Source of the DNA: CAYZTY01 sp964444665
GTDB lineage: Bacteria; Planctomycetota; Phycisphaerae; Sedimentisphaerales; CAYZTY01
NCBI GenBank assembly: GCA_964444665.1
Contig: CAYUIE010000001.1
Span: 305,037 to 369,036, forward strand
Length of the DNA stretch: 64,000 nucleotides
Direction of reading: 5' to 3'
The notes beneath the pieces were generated by a model. It was not told the origin of the DNA, did no database searches, and worked only from the letters and a program-made list of their open reading frames with translations. Positions 28,344 to 36,691 of this stretch are shown in pieces. Made by a program: the position numbers and the translations under genes. Numbering within the stretch: the first letter of the stretch is position 1; each line of letters begins with the position of its first letter.

Positions 28344-28874
28344 ATGGAAGATAATCTTTCAGATATCGAAAATCAGTTGCTGGTTATGGACGCCCAGGAC
28401 GGCGATGCCGGGGCTATGGAAAAACTCGTCAGACGCTGGCAGAAGCGCCTCTGGCGTCACGCTTATCGGCTGACCTGTGACAGTCAGGCCGCCTGGGATG
28501 TTACACAGCAATGCTGGATTGGCATTATAAAGGGCCTGCAGAGATTGAACGACCCCGCGAAATTCAAGGCCTGGGCGTACGGGATAACAACAAATAAATC
28601 CATCGACTGGATTAGAAAAACAAAAGCTGTAAGGCATATCAGTATCGAAGAAATCGAGGAGCAACATCACAAAGAGAAAAAAGAGACCGGTATTAAGGAA
28701 CTGCTTGAAAAATTAGACATAAGAAAAAGGGCCGTCCTTAGCTTGTACTATATCGAACAGCTTGGCATCACAGAGATTAGCGTGGCTTTAAGAATTCCAA
28801 AAGGAACCGTTAAATCACGCCTGCACAATGCAAGAAAAGAGCTTAAAGAACTTTGGCAACAACATTACGAATAA
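28344..28874 (+). CDS. ECF-type RNA polymerase sigma factor
   Basis: 176 residues. Region 2 is visible at residues 25-95 (AWDVTQQCWIGIIKGLQRL, FKAWAYGITTNKSIDWIRKT) and region 4 at 118-170 (LSLYYIEQLGITEISVALRI, PKGTVKSRLHNARKELKE). It would direct transcription of an envelope or stress regulon. The following gene, 18 bases downstream, encodes a small two-segment membrane protein, the usual position for a regulator of an ECF factor, though that protein has no recognisable anti-sigma domain. Confidence 0.92.
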   Translation: MEDNLSDIENQLLVMDAQDGDAGAMEKLVRRWQKRLWRHAYRLTCDSQAAWDVTQQCWIGIIKGLQRLNDPAKFKAWAYGITTNKSIDWIRKTKAVRHISIEEIEEQHHKEKKETGIKELLEKLDIRKRAVLSLYYIEQLGITEISVALRIPKGTVKSRLHNARKELKELWQQHYE

Positions 28875-28892
28875 CAATGAAGGAGAAATAAA

Positions 28893-29252
28893 ATGGATGA
28901 GGAACAAATCAGAAAAATACTCGAAGATAACTATGAGGACTCGAAAGAAGATACGGTATTATCGATAATGAAGCAGCTTTACGGCAAAAGGATGCACTCC
29001 AGCTTGATTATTCACGCGGTATATTGCTCGTTTTTCTTTGCTCTGGCTATTGTTTGCAGCATCTTGTTCTTCAAAACCGACCAGCTCCAATTCCAGATAA
29101 TGTATGCCGCTCTTTTTGTCTGCTGTATACAGTTCGTCACTCACATGAAGACTGTATACTGGCAAACACTCCACAGAAACGGCACCAAAAGAGAGATCAA
29201 ACGGCTGGAGCTACGAATCGCCGAATTAAACGAAACAGTGAAAAATAAATAA
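28893..29252 (+). CDS. Small two-segment membrane protein next to the ECF sigma factor
   Basis: 119 residues: an acidic N-terminal part of about 45 residues, two membrane helices (HAVYCSFFFALAIVCSILFF and QIMYAALFVCCIQFVTHM), and a basic helical tail (KREIKRLELRIAELNETVKN). AAGGAGA lies seven bases before ATG 28893. The position behind an ECF factor suggests a partner that holds or senses for the sigma factor; the sequence itself has no zinc anti-sigma motif, so this remains inference. Confidence 0.75.
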   Translation: MDEEQIRKILEDNYEDSKEDTVLSIMKQLYGKRMHSSLIIHAVYCSFFFALAIVCSILFFKTDQLQFQIMYAALFVCCIQFVTHMKTVYWQTLHRNGTKREIKRLELRIAELNETVKNK

Positions 29253-29489
29253 CTAAGGCTGATTACAGGCCTTAATTCACCTTTGATTGCCAAAGCCCTT
29301 TGGCTTACAGCCTTTTCCTGTGAAAAGACCGTCCATCTTACCGCAAAAATATTCCAGGCTTTTTTCTGGATTCCCTGTTTCAAAAACGCTATTTTGATGT
29401 TAAATGACATTTGGACTAATGAGCCTTGTATAGACATTACACAGGCCGTATAAGTTAAACACATACGTATAAAACAGGAGCGACAAAAA

Positions 29490-30137
29490 ATGAAATTAAT
29501 GCTTAATCTGTTTTTAGTTCTTTACCTGTTTACTTTGATAGGCTGTCAGAGCGCTTATTACGAAACTATGGAAAAATTCGGCTACCACAAGAGAGACCTG
29601 CTGGTAGACCGTGTCGAAGATGCCAGAGATGCGCAGGAGGAGGCCAAAGAGCAGTTTCGAACGGCCCTGGAGAAATTTACGGCAGTTACGAATTTTCAAG
29701 GCGGCCAGCTCGAGGAGAAATATAAAAGCCTTAATGCAGAGCTTGAAAGAAGCGAATCGAGAGCAGGTGCTGTGCGGAAACATATTGGAAAGGTTGAAAA
29801 CGTCGCCGAGGCGCTTTTTGATGAATGGGAATCCGAGTTGAGTCAATACACCAATGATAATTTGCGTCGTGCAAGTGAGCGACAGTTCAGGCAGACAAAC
29901 AGGCGGTATACGCAGCTTATTAGGATAATGAAGCGTGCTGAAGCCAAAATCGAGCCGGTACTTTCGGCCTTCCGCGACCAGGTGCTGTTCCTTAAGCACA
30001 ATCTAAATGCCCAGGCAATAGCATCATTGCAGGATGAGATGGTATCTGTTGAAACAGAAATAGCATCGTTAATTAAAGAGATGGAAGCATCCATAGCTGA
30101 GGCTGATGCTTTTATCAAGGAGATGGCCCAGGAATAG
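29490..30137 (+). CDS. DUF2959-family lipoprotein
   Basis: 215 residues. Lipoprotein signal with Cys19 (YLFTLIGC), then an almost wholly helical, charged protein. The DUF2959 signature is present: YYETMEKFGYHKRDLLVDRV near the N-terminus and the FRDQVLFLKHNLNAQAIASL stretch near residue 165. Function of the family is unknown; the structure suggests a coiled-coil rod in the periplasm. AGGAG lies before ATG 29490, and the AsmA-like gene follows after 33 bases, so the two are probably co-expressed. Confidence 0.85.
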   Translation: MKLMLNLFLVLYLFTLIGCQSAYYETMEKFGYHKRDLLVDRVEDARDAQEEAKEQFRTALEKFTAVTNFQGGQLEEKYKSLNAELERSESRAGAVRKHIGKVENVAEALFDEWESELSQYTNDNLRRASERQFRQTNRRYTQLIRIMKRAEAKIEPVLSAFRDQVLFLKHNLNAQAIASLQDEMVSVETEIASLIKEMEASIAEADAFIKEMAQE

Positions 30138-30170
30138 AAACGAAAACCATTTTTTGTGGGGAGTTAAACA

Positions 30171-30989
30171 ATGAAAAGCGCACATAAATTGCTAAAAATT
30201 GTTTTATTAGTTGTCGTAGTGTCGGTCTTTTCCATTGTGGTTCTGATTCATCTTTTTGGCAACAGCATTATGAAGGCGGGAATCGAAACCGCGGCAAGCA
30301 AAACGCTGAGTGTCGGAGTGAATATAGATGATATAGATTTGTCGATTTTGGGCGGAAGCGTCGGCTTTCAAAATCTCATCATTGACAATCCACCTGGTTA
30401 CCAGCATGACAAACTTCTTGAAGTCGGCAAGGCTCGAATCGCGGTTAGTTTAGGTTCACTCCTGAAGGATACGGTCAATATAAAAGAGATTGTGTTGGAT
30501 AACGTTAATATTGTTCTCGAACAGAAAGGAGTTACAAGCAACAATCTCCAGGATATTATCAAAGCAATCCCTCAGGGAAAGGGAAAGCCCAAGGAAGCAG
30601 GAGAAAAACCCGCCAAAAAACTTCACATAGATAATCTGGAGATTACCAACATAACAGTCAAGGCCAAGCTTCTGCCTGTTCCCGGTCAGGCAGATACTAT
30701 TACCCTGAAACTCGACCCGATACGGATGACCAACCTGGGCAGTGATGATAAGCTGGATGTGGCTGAACTAACAGGCAGGATTTTTTTGACCATTGCCACG
30801 GGCGTGGCAAAACAGGGTGCCGGGCAATTACCGGATGATATAACCAACGAGATGAAGGCGACTTTGAGTCAGGCGACAGAACTTGGTAAGGCCACCGTGG
30901 AAGAAGGCAAAAAGATTTTGGAGGAAGGTGCAAAAACAGGTGAAGAACTGATGAAAGGCGTCCAGGACCTGTTAAAGCCCAAGAAATAG
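30171..30989 (+). CDS. AsmA-like envelope protein
   Basis: 272 residues. One N-terminal membrane anchor (LLKIVLLVVVVSVFSIVVLI) is followed by a beta-rich region resembling the N-terminal domain of AsmA-family proteins: NSIMKAGIETAASKTLSVGV, LGGSVGFQNLIIDNPPGY and KEIVLDNVNIVLEQKG. AsmA relatives help lipid transport between membranes or envelope assembly. It is much shorter than true AsmA (over 600 residues) and ends in a Lys/Glu-rich helix. GGGGAG precedes ATG 30171. Family placement is moderate, function inferred. Confidence 0.7.
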   Translation: MKSAHKLLKIVLLVVVVSVFSIVVLIHLFGNSIMKAGIETAASKTLSVGVNIDDIDLSILGGSVGFQNLIIDNPPGYQHDKLLEVGKARIAVSLGSLLKDTVNIKEIVLDNVNIVLEQKGVTSNNLQDIIKAIPQGKGKPKEAGEKPAKKLHIDNLEITNITVKAKLLPVPGQADTITLKLDPIRMTNLGSDDKLDVAELTGRIFLTIATGVAKQGAGQLPDDITNEMKATLSQATELGKATVEEGKKILEEGAKTGEELMKGVQDLLKPKK

Positions 30990-31105
30990 CAGCACCTTGA
31001 CGAATTTGTAATAGCACTTAAAACGACTTTCAAAGGCCTGCAGCAAATCAAAAACGGGGATTTTCCCTCGCTTTTCGCAAACCGTATAAAAAGAAAAATT
31101 TCCTG

Positions 31106-31134
31106 TTGCATATATGGTCAAATAACCATATAAT
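31106..31134 (+). promoter_or_regulatory. lexA promoter covered by a perfect palindrome (probable LexA operator)
   Basis: A -35-like TTGCAT (31106-31111) and a perfect -10 TATAAT (31129-31134) are 17 bases apart. The inverted repeat TATATGGT (31111-31118) - 6 bases - ACCATATA (31125-31132) fills exactly the space between and overlaps both hexamers. A repressor bound here would block RNA polymerase. Since the gene behind it is lexA, autoregulation is the natural reading. LexA boxes differ between phyla, and this one is deduced from position only. Confidence 0.7.
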
Positions 31135-31161
31135 GCAATGAGGTCGTTTGAGAGGACAATT

Positions 31162-31782
31162 ATGGAGCCGCTGACGGCAAAACAGCAAAAGGTGCTCAAG
31201 TACATCGAAGGCCGGTTGCAGGAGAACAGTCCGCCGAGCCAGAGAGAAATCGCGCGGCACTTCGGGCTGGCCCAGAATGCCGTACATCAGTTGATAAGGT
31301 ATCTGAAAAATAAGGGCTATCTGACGGATTCGGACGGCCACAGGAGGCTGAGGCTCTCAAGGGCGTATCTTGACCAAATAAGGCAAACCGAAGGGATTCC
31401 TGTCGTGGGCAGAGTGGCGGCGGGCAGGCCGATATTAGCGGAGGAAAATATCGAGGGCTACGTGAACCTGAAGGAGCTTTTCGGCCGGTCAAAAGACAGG
31501 TTTATTCTGAAAGTCCTCGGCGACAGCATGGTCGATGAGGGAATTATGGACGGTGATTATGTGGTGGTCAGGCCCGCTTCAACAATTGAAAACGGGCGGA
31601 TAGGCGTGGTCCTGCTGGATGATGAGGCGACGGTCAAAAGGGTGTATATTCAGCGCGGCCGAATAGCACTTAAATCCGCCAACAGGGTGGCAGGTTACAA
31701 AACCAGGTATATCAAACGGGCCGAGAAGGACGTTCGTATAATCGGCAAGGTCATAGGCTGCATTAGAGCAAATATAAATTAG
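31162..31782 (+). CDS. lexA: LexA-type SOS repressor
   Basis: 206 residues from ATG 31162, which has AGAGGA upstream; an extension to 31138 has no ribosome site and would start within a few bases of the -10 box. The winged-helix N-domain (residues 1-65; PSQREIARHFGLAQNAVHQL) reads DNA. The self-cleavage site is Ala87-Gly88 in GRVAAGRP, with the catalytic dyad Ser122 (GDSM) and Lys159 (TVKRV). RecA-DNA filaments would trigger cleavage after DNA damage. First gene of a cassette with DUF72, umuD and umuC. The recognition helix differs from that of enterobacterial LexA, in line with a different operator. Confidence 0.93.
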   Translation: MEPLTAKQQKVLKYIEGRLQENSPPSQREIARHFGLAQNAVHQLIRYLKNKGYLTDSDGHRRLRLSRAYLDQIRQTEGIPVVGRVAAGRPILAEENIEGYVNLKELFGRSKDRFILKVLGDSMVDEGIMDGDYVVVRPASTIENGRIGVVLLDDEATVKRVYIQRGRIALKSANRVAGYKTRYIKRAEKDVRIIGKVIGCIRANIN

Positions 31783-31790
31783 AAGCAAAA

Positions 31791-32645
31791 ATGAACCATC
31801 CTGTTTACATAGGAATAGCGGGCTGGTCTTATCCGGACTGGAAAGGGATTGTGTACACCGATTCGAAAATCGACCAGCTCGAGTTTGTCAGCAGGTTTGT
31901 GGATTGTATCGAAATCAACAGCACGTTTTACCGGCCGCCATCCGAAAGGAACACTAAATCATGGCTGGCCAGGACGTCCGAACGGCAGGACTTTTTCTTC
32001 ACCGCGAAGCTGCACAGAGATTTTACCCACCAGGGTAAGATTGAAACTGAAACAATAAAACAGTTTCACAAAGGTTTCGGGCCATTTCTCGAAGTGAATA
32101 AGCTGAAACATCTGCTTGTGCAGTTCAGATATGATTTTGCGGATACTAATCTTAGCCGTCGGCATTTGACAAAGATAGCGGAGGCCTTCTCCGGCGTTTT
32201 CAATCTTGTGGTAGAGGTAAGGCACAAATCCTGGCAGAGTCCGGATGCGCTGGAATTTCTGCAGGGGCTCGGAGTCTCGGTGTGCAATCTCGATTACCCG
32301 ACGAGCTGGAATTCGTTCGATATGCGGCTGTGCACCGTTGGCGAGAACGGCTATTTCAGGATGCACGGCAGGAACGCGGAAAAGTGGTTCAGTAAAGAGG
32401 CGGGCAGAGATGAAACTTACGATTACTATTACAAGGAAAACGAGCTTGCCCAGGTAAAGCAGCGGGTAGATGAATTGGCTAAGGCTTTCGCAACGCTCAC
32501 CGTGATTGCAAACAATCATTATCGCGGCGCCGAGCTTGCCAACGCAATCGAGCTGAAGTGTCTCCTGACCGGCCAAAAACAGCCCGTGCCGAAGGGACTT
32601 TTGCGGAAATATCCACAGTTAGCAAAAGTCGCCCTGGATAAATAA
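31791..32645 (+). CDS. DUF72 family protein
   Basis: 284 residues, a TIM-barrel-like family of unknown activity (YecE). The family hallmarks are clear: IGIAGWSYPDWKGIVY at the start, EINSTFYRPPS, FFFTAKLHRDFTH, LLVQFRYDF, VVEVRHKSW, and YFRMHGRN. It lies 8 bases after lexA and 10 bases before umuD, inside the SOS cassette, so it is probably DNA-damage induced here. DUF72 genes near DNA-repair genes occur elsewhere, but no biochemical role is established. Confidence 0.93.
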   Translation: MNHPVYIGIAGWSYPDWKGIVYTDSKIDQLEFVSRFVDCIEINSTFYRPPSERNTKSWLARTSERQDFFFTAKLHRDFTHQGKIETETIKQFHKGFGPFLEVNKLKHLLVQFRYDFADTNLSRRHLTKIAEAFSGVFNLVVEVRHKSWQSPDALEFLQGLGVSVCNLDYPTSWNSFDMRLCTVGENGYFRMHGRNAEKWFSKEAGRDETYDYYYKENELAQVKQRVDELAKAFATLTVIANNHYRGAELANAIELKCLLTGQKQPVPKGLLRKYPQLAKVALDK

Positions 32646-32655
32646 TCGACGCAAA

Positions 32656-33087
32656 ATGGTTACCAAGGTAAAAACAATTCATACGCCCGATTTATCTGTG
32701 AAGCATCGCCACTCTTCCTTTGAGGCGATGGTGCCGGCGGGATTTCCTTCGCCCGCGACCGACTACGAGGAGAGTACGCTCGACCTGAACAAATATCTGG
32801 TCAGGCACCCGGCGGCGACGTTTTTCATCAAAGTTGCGGGCGATTCGATGATTGGAGCGGGCATCCACTGCGGAGACCTACTGGTGGTTGACCGAAGTCT
32901 CGAAGCTAAAGATAAAAACGTGGTGATAGCGGCTGTCAACGGTGAGCTTACCGTTAAAAGAATCAGAATGCGCAGGAAAAAAATCACCTTAGAGCCGGAG
33001 AACGGAAACTTCGCGGCCCGTGAAATTACCGGGGATACGCAATTCGAGGTCTGGGGTGTGGTTACCGGCGTTATACACAAGTTATGA
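32656..33087 (+). CDS. umuD: UmuD-type translesion polymerase V subunit
   Basis: 143 residues. Strong similarity to UmuD: cleavage site Ala28-Gly29 in MVPAGFPSPATDYEE, catalytic Ser64 in AGDSMIGAGI and Lys101 in ELTVKR. After RecA-assisted self-cleavage, UmuD' pairs with UmuC. The gene overlaps umuC by four bases (ATGA), the standard coupling for this pair. Regulated presumably by the lexA promoter upstream; no separate promoter is apparent in the 10-base gap to DUF72. Confidence 0.95.
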   Translation: MVTKVKTIHTPDLSVKHRHSSFEAMVPAGFPSPATDYEESTLDLNKYLVRHPAATFFIKVAGDSMIGAGIHCGDLLVVDRSLEAKDKNVVIAAVNGELTVKRIRMRRKKITLEPENGNFAAREITGDTQFEVWGVVTGVIHKL

Positions 33088-34340
33088 ATGAGATATTCGC
33101 ACTTGTCGATTGCAATAATTTTTATGTCTCCTGCGAGCGGGTCTTTAATCCCGGGTTGGAAGAAAGGCCGGTAGTTGTATTGTCGAATAACGACGGCTGT
33201 GTTGTGGCACGCTCGAATGAGGCAAAGGCGTTAGGCATTGGTATGGGGGTGCCGGCCTTCGAGGTGGAGGATGTTATCAAAAAAAATAACGTCGAGGTCT
33301 TTTCGTCAAATTATGCCCTCTATGCCGATATGTCCGGCCGGGTTATGGAAACGCTGTCAACTTTTACTTCTGAGATAGAGATATACTCAATTGACGAAGC
33401 TTTTCTCAATCTTGCAGGCCTCGGATTTCCACTGGCGGACTATGGCCGGCAGATACAGCGGACCGTTAAGCAGTGGACCGGCATGCCGGTATCGGTGGGC
33501 ATAGCCGGGACCAAAACGCTGACAAAGATAGCCAACTATATTGCCAAGCGGTCCGGCAAAGCAAAAGGCGTTCTGGATTTGACCAAAGAATCATACCTGA
33601 GCAAGGCCCTGGCGAAGATGCCGCTCGAAAAGGTCTGGAACGTGGGTATAAAGACGGCCATAAAACTCAAAAGGGCGGGCTTTAAGACAGCGCTTGATTT
33701 AAGCGGCGCGGATATAAGCTGGATTAGAAATAAATTCGGCGTTGTGGGGGTAAGAGCCGTTTATGAGCTAAGGGGTATATGCTGCTATCCGCTGGAGCAT
33801 AATCCGCAGGCCAAAAAGTCAATCTGCGTATCCCGTATGTTCGGAAGGCCGGTGAGCTCGGCCGAGGAATTAAAGGAAGCGGTTTCGAGCTATGCCTCGA
33901 GGGCGGGCGAGAGGCTTCGTCAGGAGCAATTGGCCGCCGGCATAATGACCGTTTTTGTTACGACAAGCCGATTCATCAAGGACAGGTATTTTAATTCGAG
34001 TGCCATCGATTTTCCTGTGGCTACGAACGATACGATGGAGCTGATTCGTAAGGCCTGCGGATGTATTGACAAATTGTACCGAAAAGGCTGCGAATTTAAG
34101 AAATGCGGGATTGTACTAAGCGGCCTTGTGCCCGAGAAAAAGGTTCAAAGAAATTTGTTCGACTGCATTGACCGACAAAAATCCCATCGGCTTATGCGGG
34201 CAATAGACGCCGTCAACAGCAGATTAAACTGTCCTCTTCAATGGGCGGCGGAAGGAATAAACCAACCCTGGCAGGTTAAATTTAAGAGGCGTTCCAACAG
34301 GTACACAACCCGCTGGGATGAACTACTGGAAGTGGCTTAG
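33084..34340 (+). CDS. umuC: Y-family DNA polymerase UmuC
   Basis: 418 residues, the usual length. The catalytic carboxylates are visible in FALVDCNNFYVSCERVFNP (residues 4-22) and YSIDEAFL (about residue 103); the thumb helix-hairpin-helix follows around KVWNVGIKTAIKLKRAG; the C-terminal UmuC-specific domain ends with QWAAEGINQPWQVKFKRRSN, near the family-typical end. Catalytic subunit of DNA polymerase V, which copies damaged templates with errors. Last gene of the SOS cassette, followed by a terminator-like hairpin. Confidence 0.96.
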   Translation: MNEIFALVDCNNFYVSCERVFNPGLEERPVVVLSNNDGCVVARSNEAKALGIGMGVPAFEVEDVIKKNNVEVFSSNYALYADMSGRVMETLSTFTSEIEIYSIDEAFLNLAGLGFPLADYGRQIQRTVKQWTGMPVSVGIAGTKTLTKIANYIAKRSGKAKGVLDLTKESYLSKALAKMPLEKVWNVGIKTAIKLKRAGFKTALDLSGADISWIRNKFGVVGVRAVYELRGICCYPLEHNPQAKKSICVSRMFGRPVSSAEELKEAVSSYASRAGERLRQEQLAAGIMTVFVTTSRFIKDRYFNSSAIDFPVATNDTMELIRKACGCIDKLYRKGCEFKKCGIVLSGLVPEKKVQRNLFDCIDRQKSHRLMRAIDAVNSRLNCPLQWAAEGINQPWQVKFKRRSNRYTTRWDELLEVA

Positions 34341-34364
34341 TGCAAGCAGAACGAAGAGGGCGGG

Positions 34365-34405
34365 CCCGACTACGCTGTCGCTTCGTCGGGTAAAATTCTT
34401 TTTAT
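34365..34405 (+). terminator. Rho-independent terminator after umuC
   Basis: Stem CCCGAC (34365-34370) and GTCGGG (34385-34390) with a 14-base loop, followed by a T-rich tract (34391-34405). It ends the SOS cassette just before the convergent DUF3795 gene. Confidence 0.6.
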
Positions 34406-34989
34406 TTCTTCTTAACTAATTCTACCCCTTCTTTAAAAGCAATTTCATTAATGATTGTTTTAAGAGTTTGTGCCTTATTTTTAACATCGTCTTTCCTGAT
34501 TTTATCTGTTTTGATTTTCCGGGTTGCTTTATCTAATGAACTTTTTAGACTTGTTAAATCAAGCAAGTTTGCAGCTTTACAGAAAAAACTCCTCGACCTG
34601 CCATCGTCAAAATTCTTTATCATTTTTTCCAGTAATTTAATACGACTTCTCTGCTGTTTTATAAATTTTTCAATTCCATGTTTTTTTATAAAATTCAAAT
34701 TCGGTAGAATTTTTTTGTCCGGGGGATAAGAAGAAGACCCCTGTAATTGCTGATATTCTTCATCACTTTTGAATTTAGAACATGGAAATTCAGGGCATTC
34801 GGCACAAACTTCAAGATTCTTTTTCTTGACACAGCAAGTTATAAAAGAACAGGATGGGTGCTTATTGAAAAAATTGGGGCCAGCACATCCGGGACATCTT
34901 GAATGCCCTACTGTATAGTATCTTGGGCATAAACCGCAATCAAGGCCGCAGCAACCTATAGTTGGGTAAGTTTTTTTAGGTTTATTCAT
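34402..34989 (-). CDS. DUF3795 Cys-rich protein
   Basis: 195 residues. The N-terminal 75 residues hold the DUF3795 Cys pattern: CCGLDCGLCPRYY, CPGCAG, CSFITCCVKKKNLEVCAEC, and PCSKF. These probably bind zinc or an iron-sulfur cluster. The rest is basic and helical. Function unknown. Codon use is AT-richer than the neighbouring SOS genes. No clear ribosome site is seen before ATG 34989. Confidence 0.85.
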   Translation of the reverse strand: MNKPKKTYPTIGCCGLDCGLCPRYYTVGHSRCPGCAGPNFFNKHPSCSFITCCVKKKNLEVCAECPEFPCSKFKSDEEYQQLQGSSSYPPDKKILPNLNFIKKHGIEKFIKQQRSRIKLLEKMIKNFDDGRSRSFFCKAANLLDLTSLKSSLDKATRKIKTDKIRKDDVKNKAQTLKTIINEIAFKEGVELVKKK

Positions 34990-35126
34990 TTCAGTTTTAT
35001 TTTATCAAATCATAATGCTATCAAATAAAATGAATTTAATCAATGAAAGTTCGAAATGCCTGCTTCCGGCCAGAATAAAGTTTGAGCCGACATTTTTTCA
35101 AATCCTTTGGTGGTTTCAATCACTTT

Positions 35127-35382
35127 TTATTCAGTTAATAACCGGCCTATTATTTTGCGAATTCTTCTGCGACCCGTTGTAGATTTATAGAATCTTTCTC
35201 TTCGTCGAGCTCCTTTTAAAGTGGGGTACGTTTCAACATAAATTATTTCATAAGGCCGATGGGTAACTGGCGGGTACATGACCATCGTTGTGTCTTTTAA
35301 GGCGTTCGTCTACATCAGCCGCAACACCTGTATACGTTCTTGTCCTTGATTTATTCAGTAAAATATAAACGCTATATGGCAT
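35127..35382 (-). pseudogene. Frameshifted GIY-YIG endonuclease (UPF0213/UvrC-type small protein)
   Basis: Read on the minus strand from ATG 35382, the protein starts MPYSVYILLNKSRTRTYTGV, the GIY-YIG signature of small stand-alone family members, and continues DVDERLKRHNDGHVPAS. The frame then hits a stop at about 35248. With one base removed near 35268, it continues THRPYEIIYVETYPTLKGAR, RRERFYK and GRRRIRKII to a stop at 35127-35129, which is the normal C-terminus of the family. The total of 256 bases is 85 codons plus one base. Either a real single-base insertion or a sequencing/assembly error. Confidence 0.82.
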
Positions 35383-35465
35383 CTTTCGCAAGAGATGTAT
35401 CATTCCATCCGTAATTAGCTTTTTTCTCACGTGAGGATGAAACGCATCTTTTAATAACGGACCGG

Positions 35466-35503
35466 CCTCGCCCGCCAAGTAAAGCTTGGCGAGGCAGGCG
35501 AGG
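35466..35503. repeat. Nested palindrome, REP-like
   Basis: Two nested inverted repeats: outer CCTCGCC (35466-35472) and GGCGAGG (35497-35503); inner CGCCAAG (35473-35479) and CTTGGCG (35485-35491) around TAAAG. A GC-rich element in an AT-rich gap, downstream of the tRNA-Ser gene on its strand. Confidence 0.6.
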
Positions 35504-35507
35504 TCTC

Positions 35508-35635
<128 letters not shown>

Positions 35636-35851
35636 AGCCAAATATTATCCCCAATGTACACCTCTCAATCGAGTTTTGCAAGAATATAAAGATGCCAGCT
35701 CATGGTGTTCGTTGGGTTTTGCCGGAATCAGGTCATATCCTACAGTTTCATTGTTGACTTTTAGCCTTTTTGCGTTCATTATACCGTCCGTGAAGCGATA
35801 AGTTTTAGTCGCTAATCAAGAGAGGCTGTTTATACAGGGAGATATTGTCTT

Positions 35852-36679
35852 ATGCCGCTTTCGGATGAGCAATTTAAGCTAATTACACGTATGGCAAGTA
35901 CGATTCGCTACGATATCGTCAGTATGATTGGGGCCGGCAGGCCCGGCCACCTTGGGGGGTCCTGTTCGGTTGCGGAGATTGTGGCAACGCTGTATTTTTA
36001 CAAAATGAGACACAAGCCGGAGGAGCCCCGATGGCCCGACAGGGATAGATTTCTGCTTAGTAAAGGACATGCCGCTCTGGCCCAGTATGCGGCGCTGGCC
36101 GAGTGCGGCTATTTCCCGAAAGAACACCTGAAGACGCTAAAGCAATTAGATACTATCCTTCAAGGACATCCTGATATGCTCAGGACACCCGGCATCGAGG
36201 CCAATACCGGCTCATTGGGTCAGGGGCTGAGCATTGCCTGCGGGATAGCATTGGGCGGCAGGCTGGATAAAAAGGATTACCGAGTTTACTGCATCCTGGG
36301 CGATGGTGAAATTGCCGAGGGACAGATTTGGCAGGCGACTATGGCCGCGGCATATTACAAGCTGAGTAACCTTGTGGCAATCCTGGATAAGAACAAAATT
36401 CAAGCGACCGGGCCGATAGTCGAGCGGTTTGATACCAATCCACTGGCCGAGAAATGGAAGGCGTTTGGCTGGTCCGTTTCGGAAATTGACGGCCACAATG
36501 TTCGCCAAATTGCCAAGGCCTTTGACAAGGCCGAGAAAGTAAAAGACAAACCCGTTATGATTATCGCTAATACTATCAAAGGCAAAGACATCCCCTTTGC
36601 CGAAAACAAAGCCGCTTTTCACCACGGAATGATGACGCAAGAACAATATGAAAAGGCCATACAGGGATTAATCGATTAA
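35852..36679 (+). CDS. Transketolase, N-terminal subunit
   Basis: 275 residues: the thiamine-diphosphate-binding half of a split transketolase. Visible are GHLGGSCSVAEIVATLYF, the RFLLSKGHAALAQYAAL segment, GSLGQGLSIACGIALG, and the cofactor/metal motif GDGEIAEG...AILDKNKIQATG. Such split enzymes are usual in anaerobes and archaea. GGGAGAT precedes ATG 35852. It is followed after 12 bases by the C-terminal subunit, then by two dehydrogenases. Works in the pentose phosphate pathway or a related two-carbon transfer. Confidence 0.93.
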   Translation: MPLSDEQFKLITRMASTIRYDIVSMIGAGRPGHLGGSCSVAEIVATLYFYKMRHKPEEPRWPDRDRFLLSKGHAALAQYAALAECGYFPKEHLKTLKQLDTILQGHPDMLRTPGIEANTGSLGQGLSIACGIALGGRLDKKDYRVYCILGDGEIAEGQIWQATMAAAYYKLSNLVAILDKNKIQATGPIVERFDTNPLAEKWKAFGWSVSEIDGHNVRQIAKAFDKAEKVKDKPVMIIANTIKGKDIPFAENKAAFHHGMMTQEQYEKAIQGLID

Positions 36680-36691
36680 GGAGCAGGCTGG

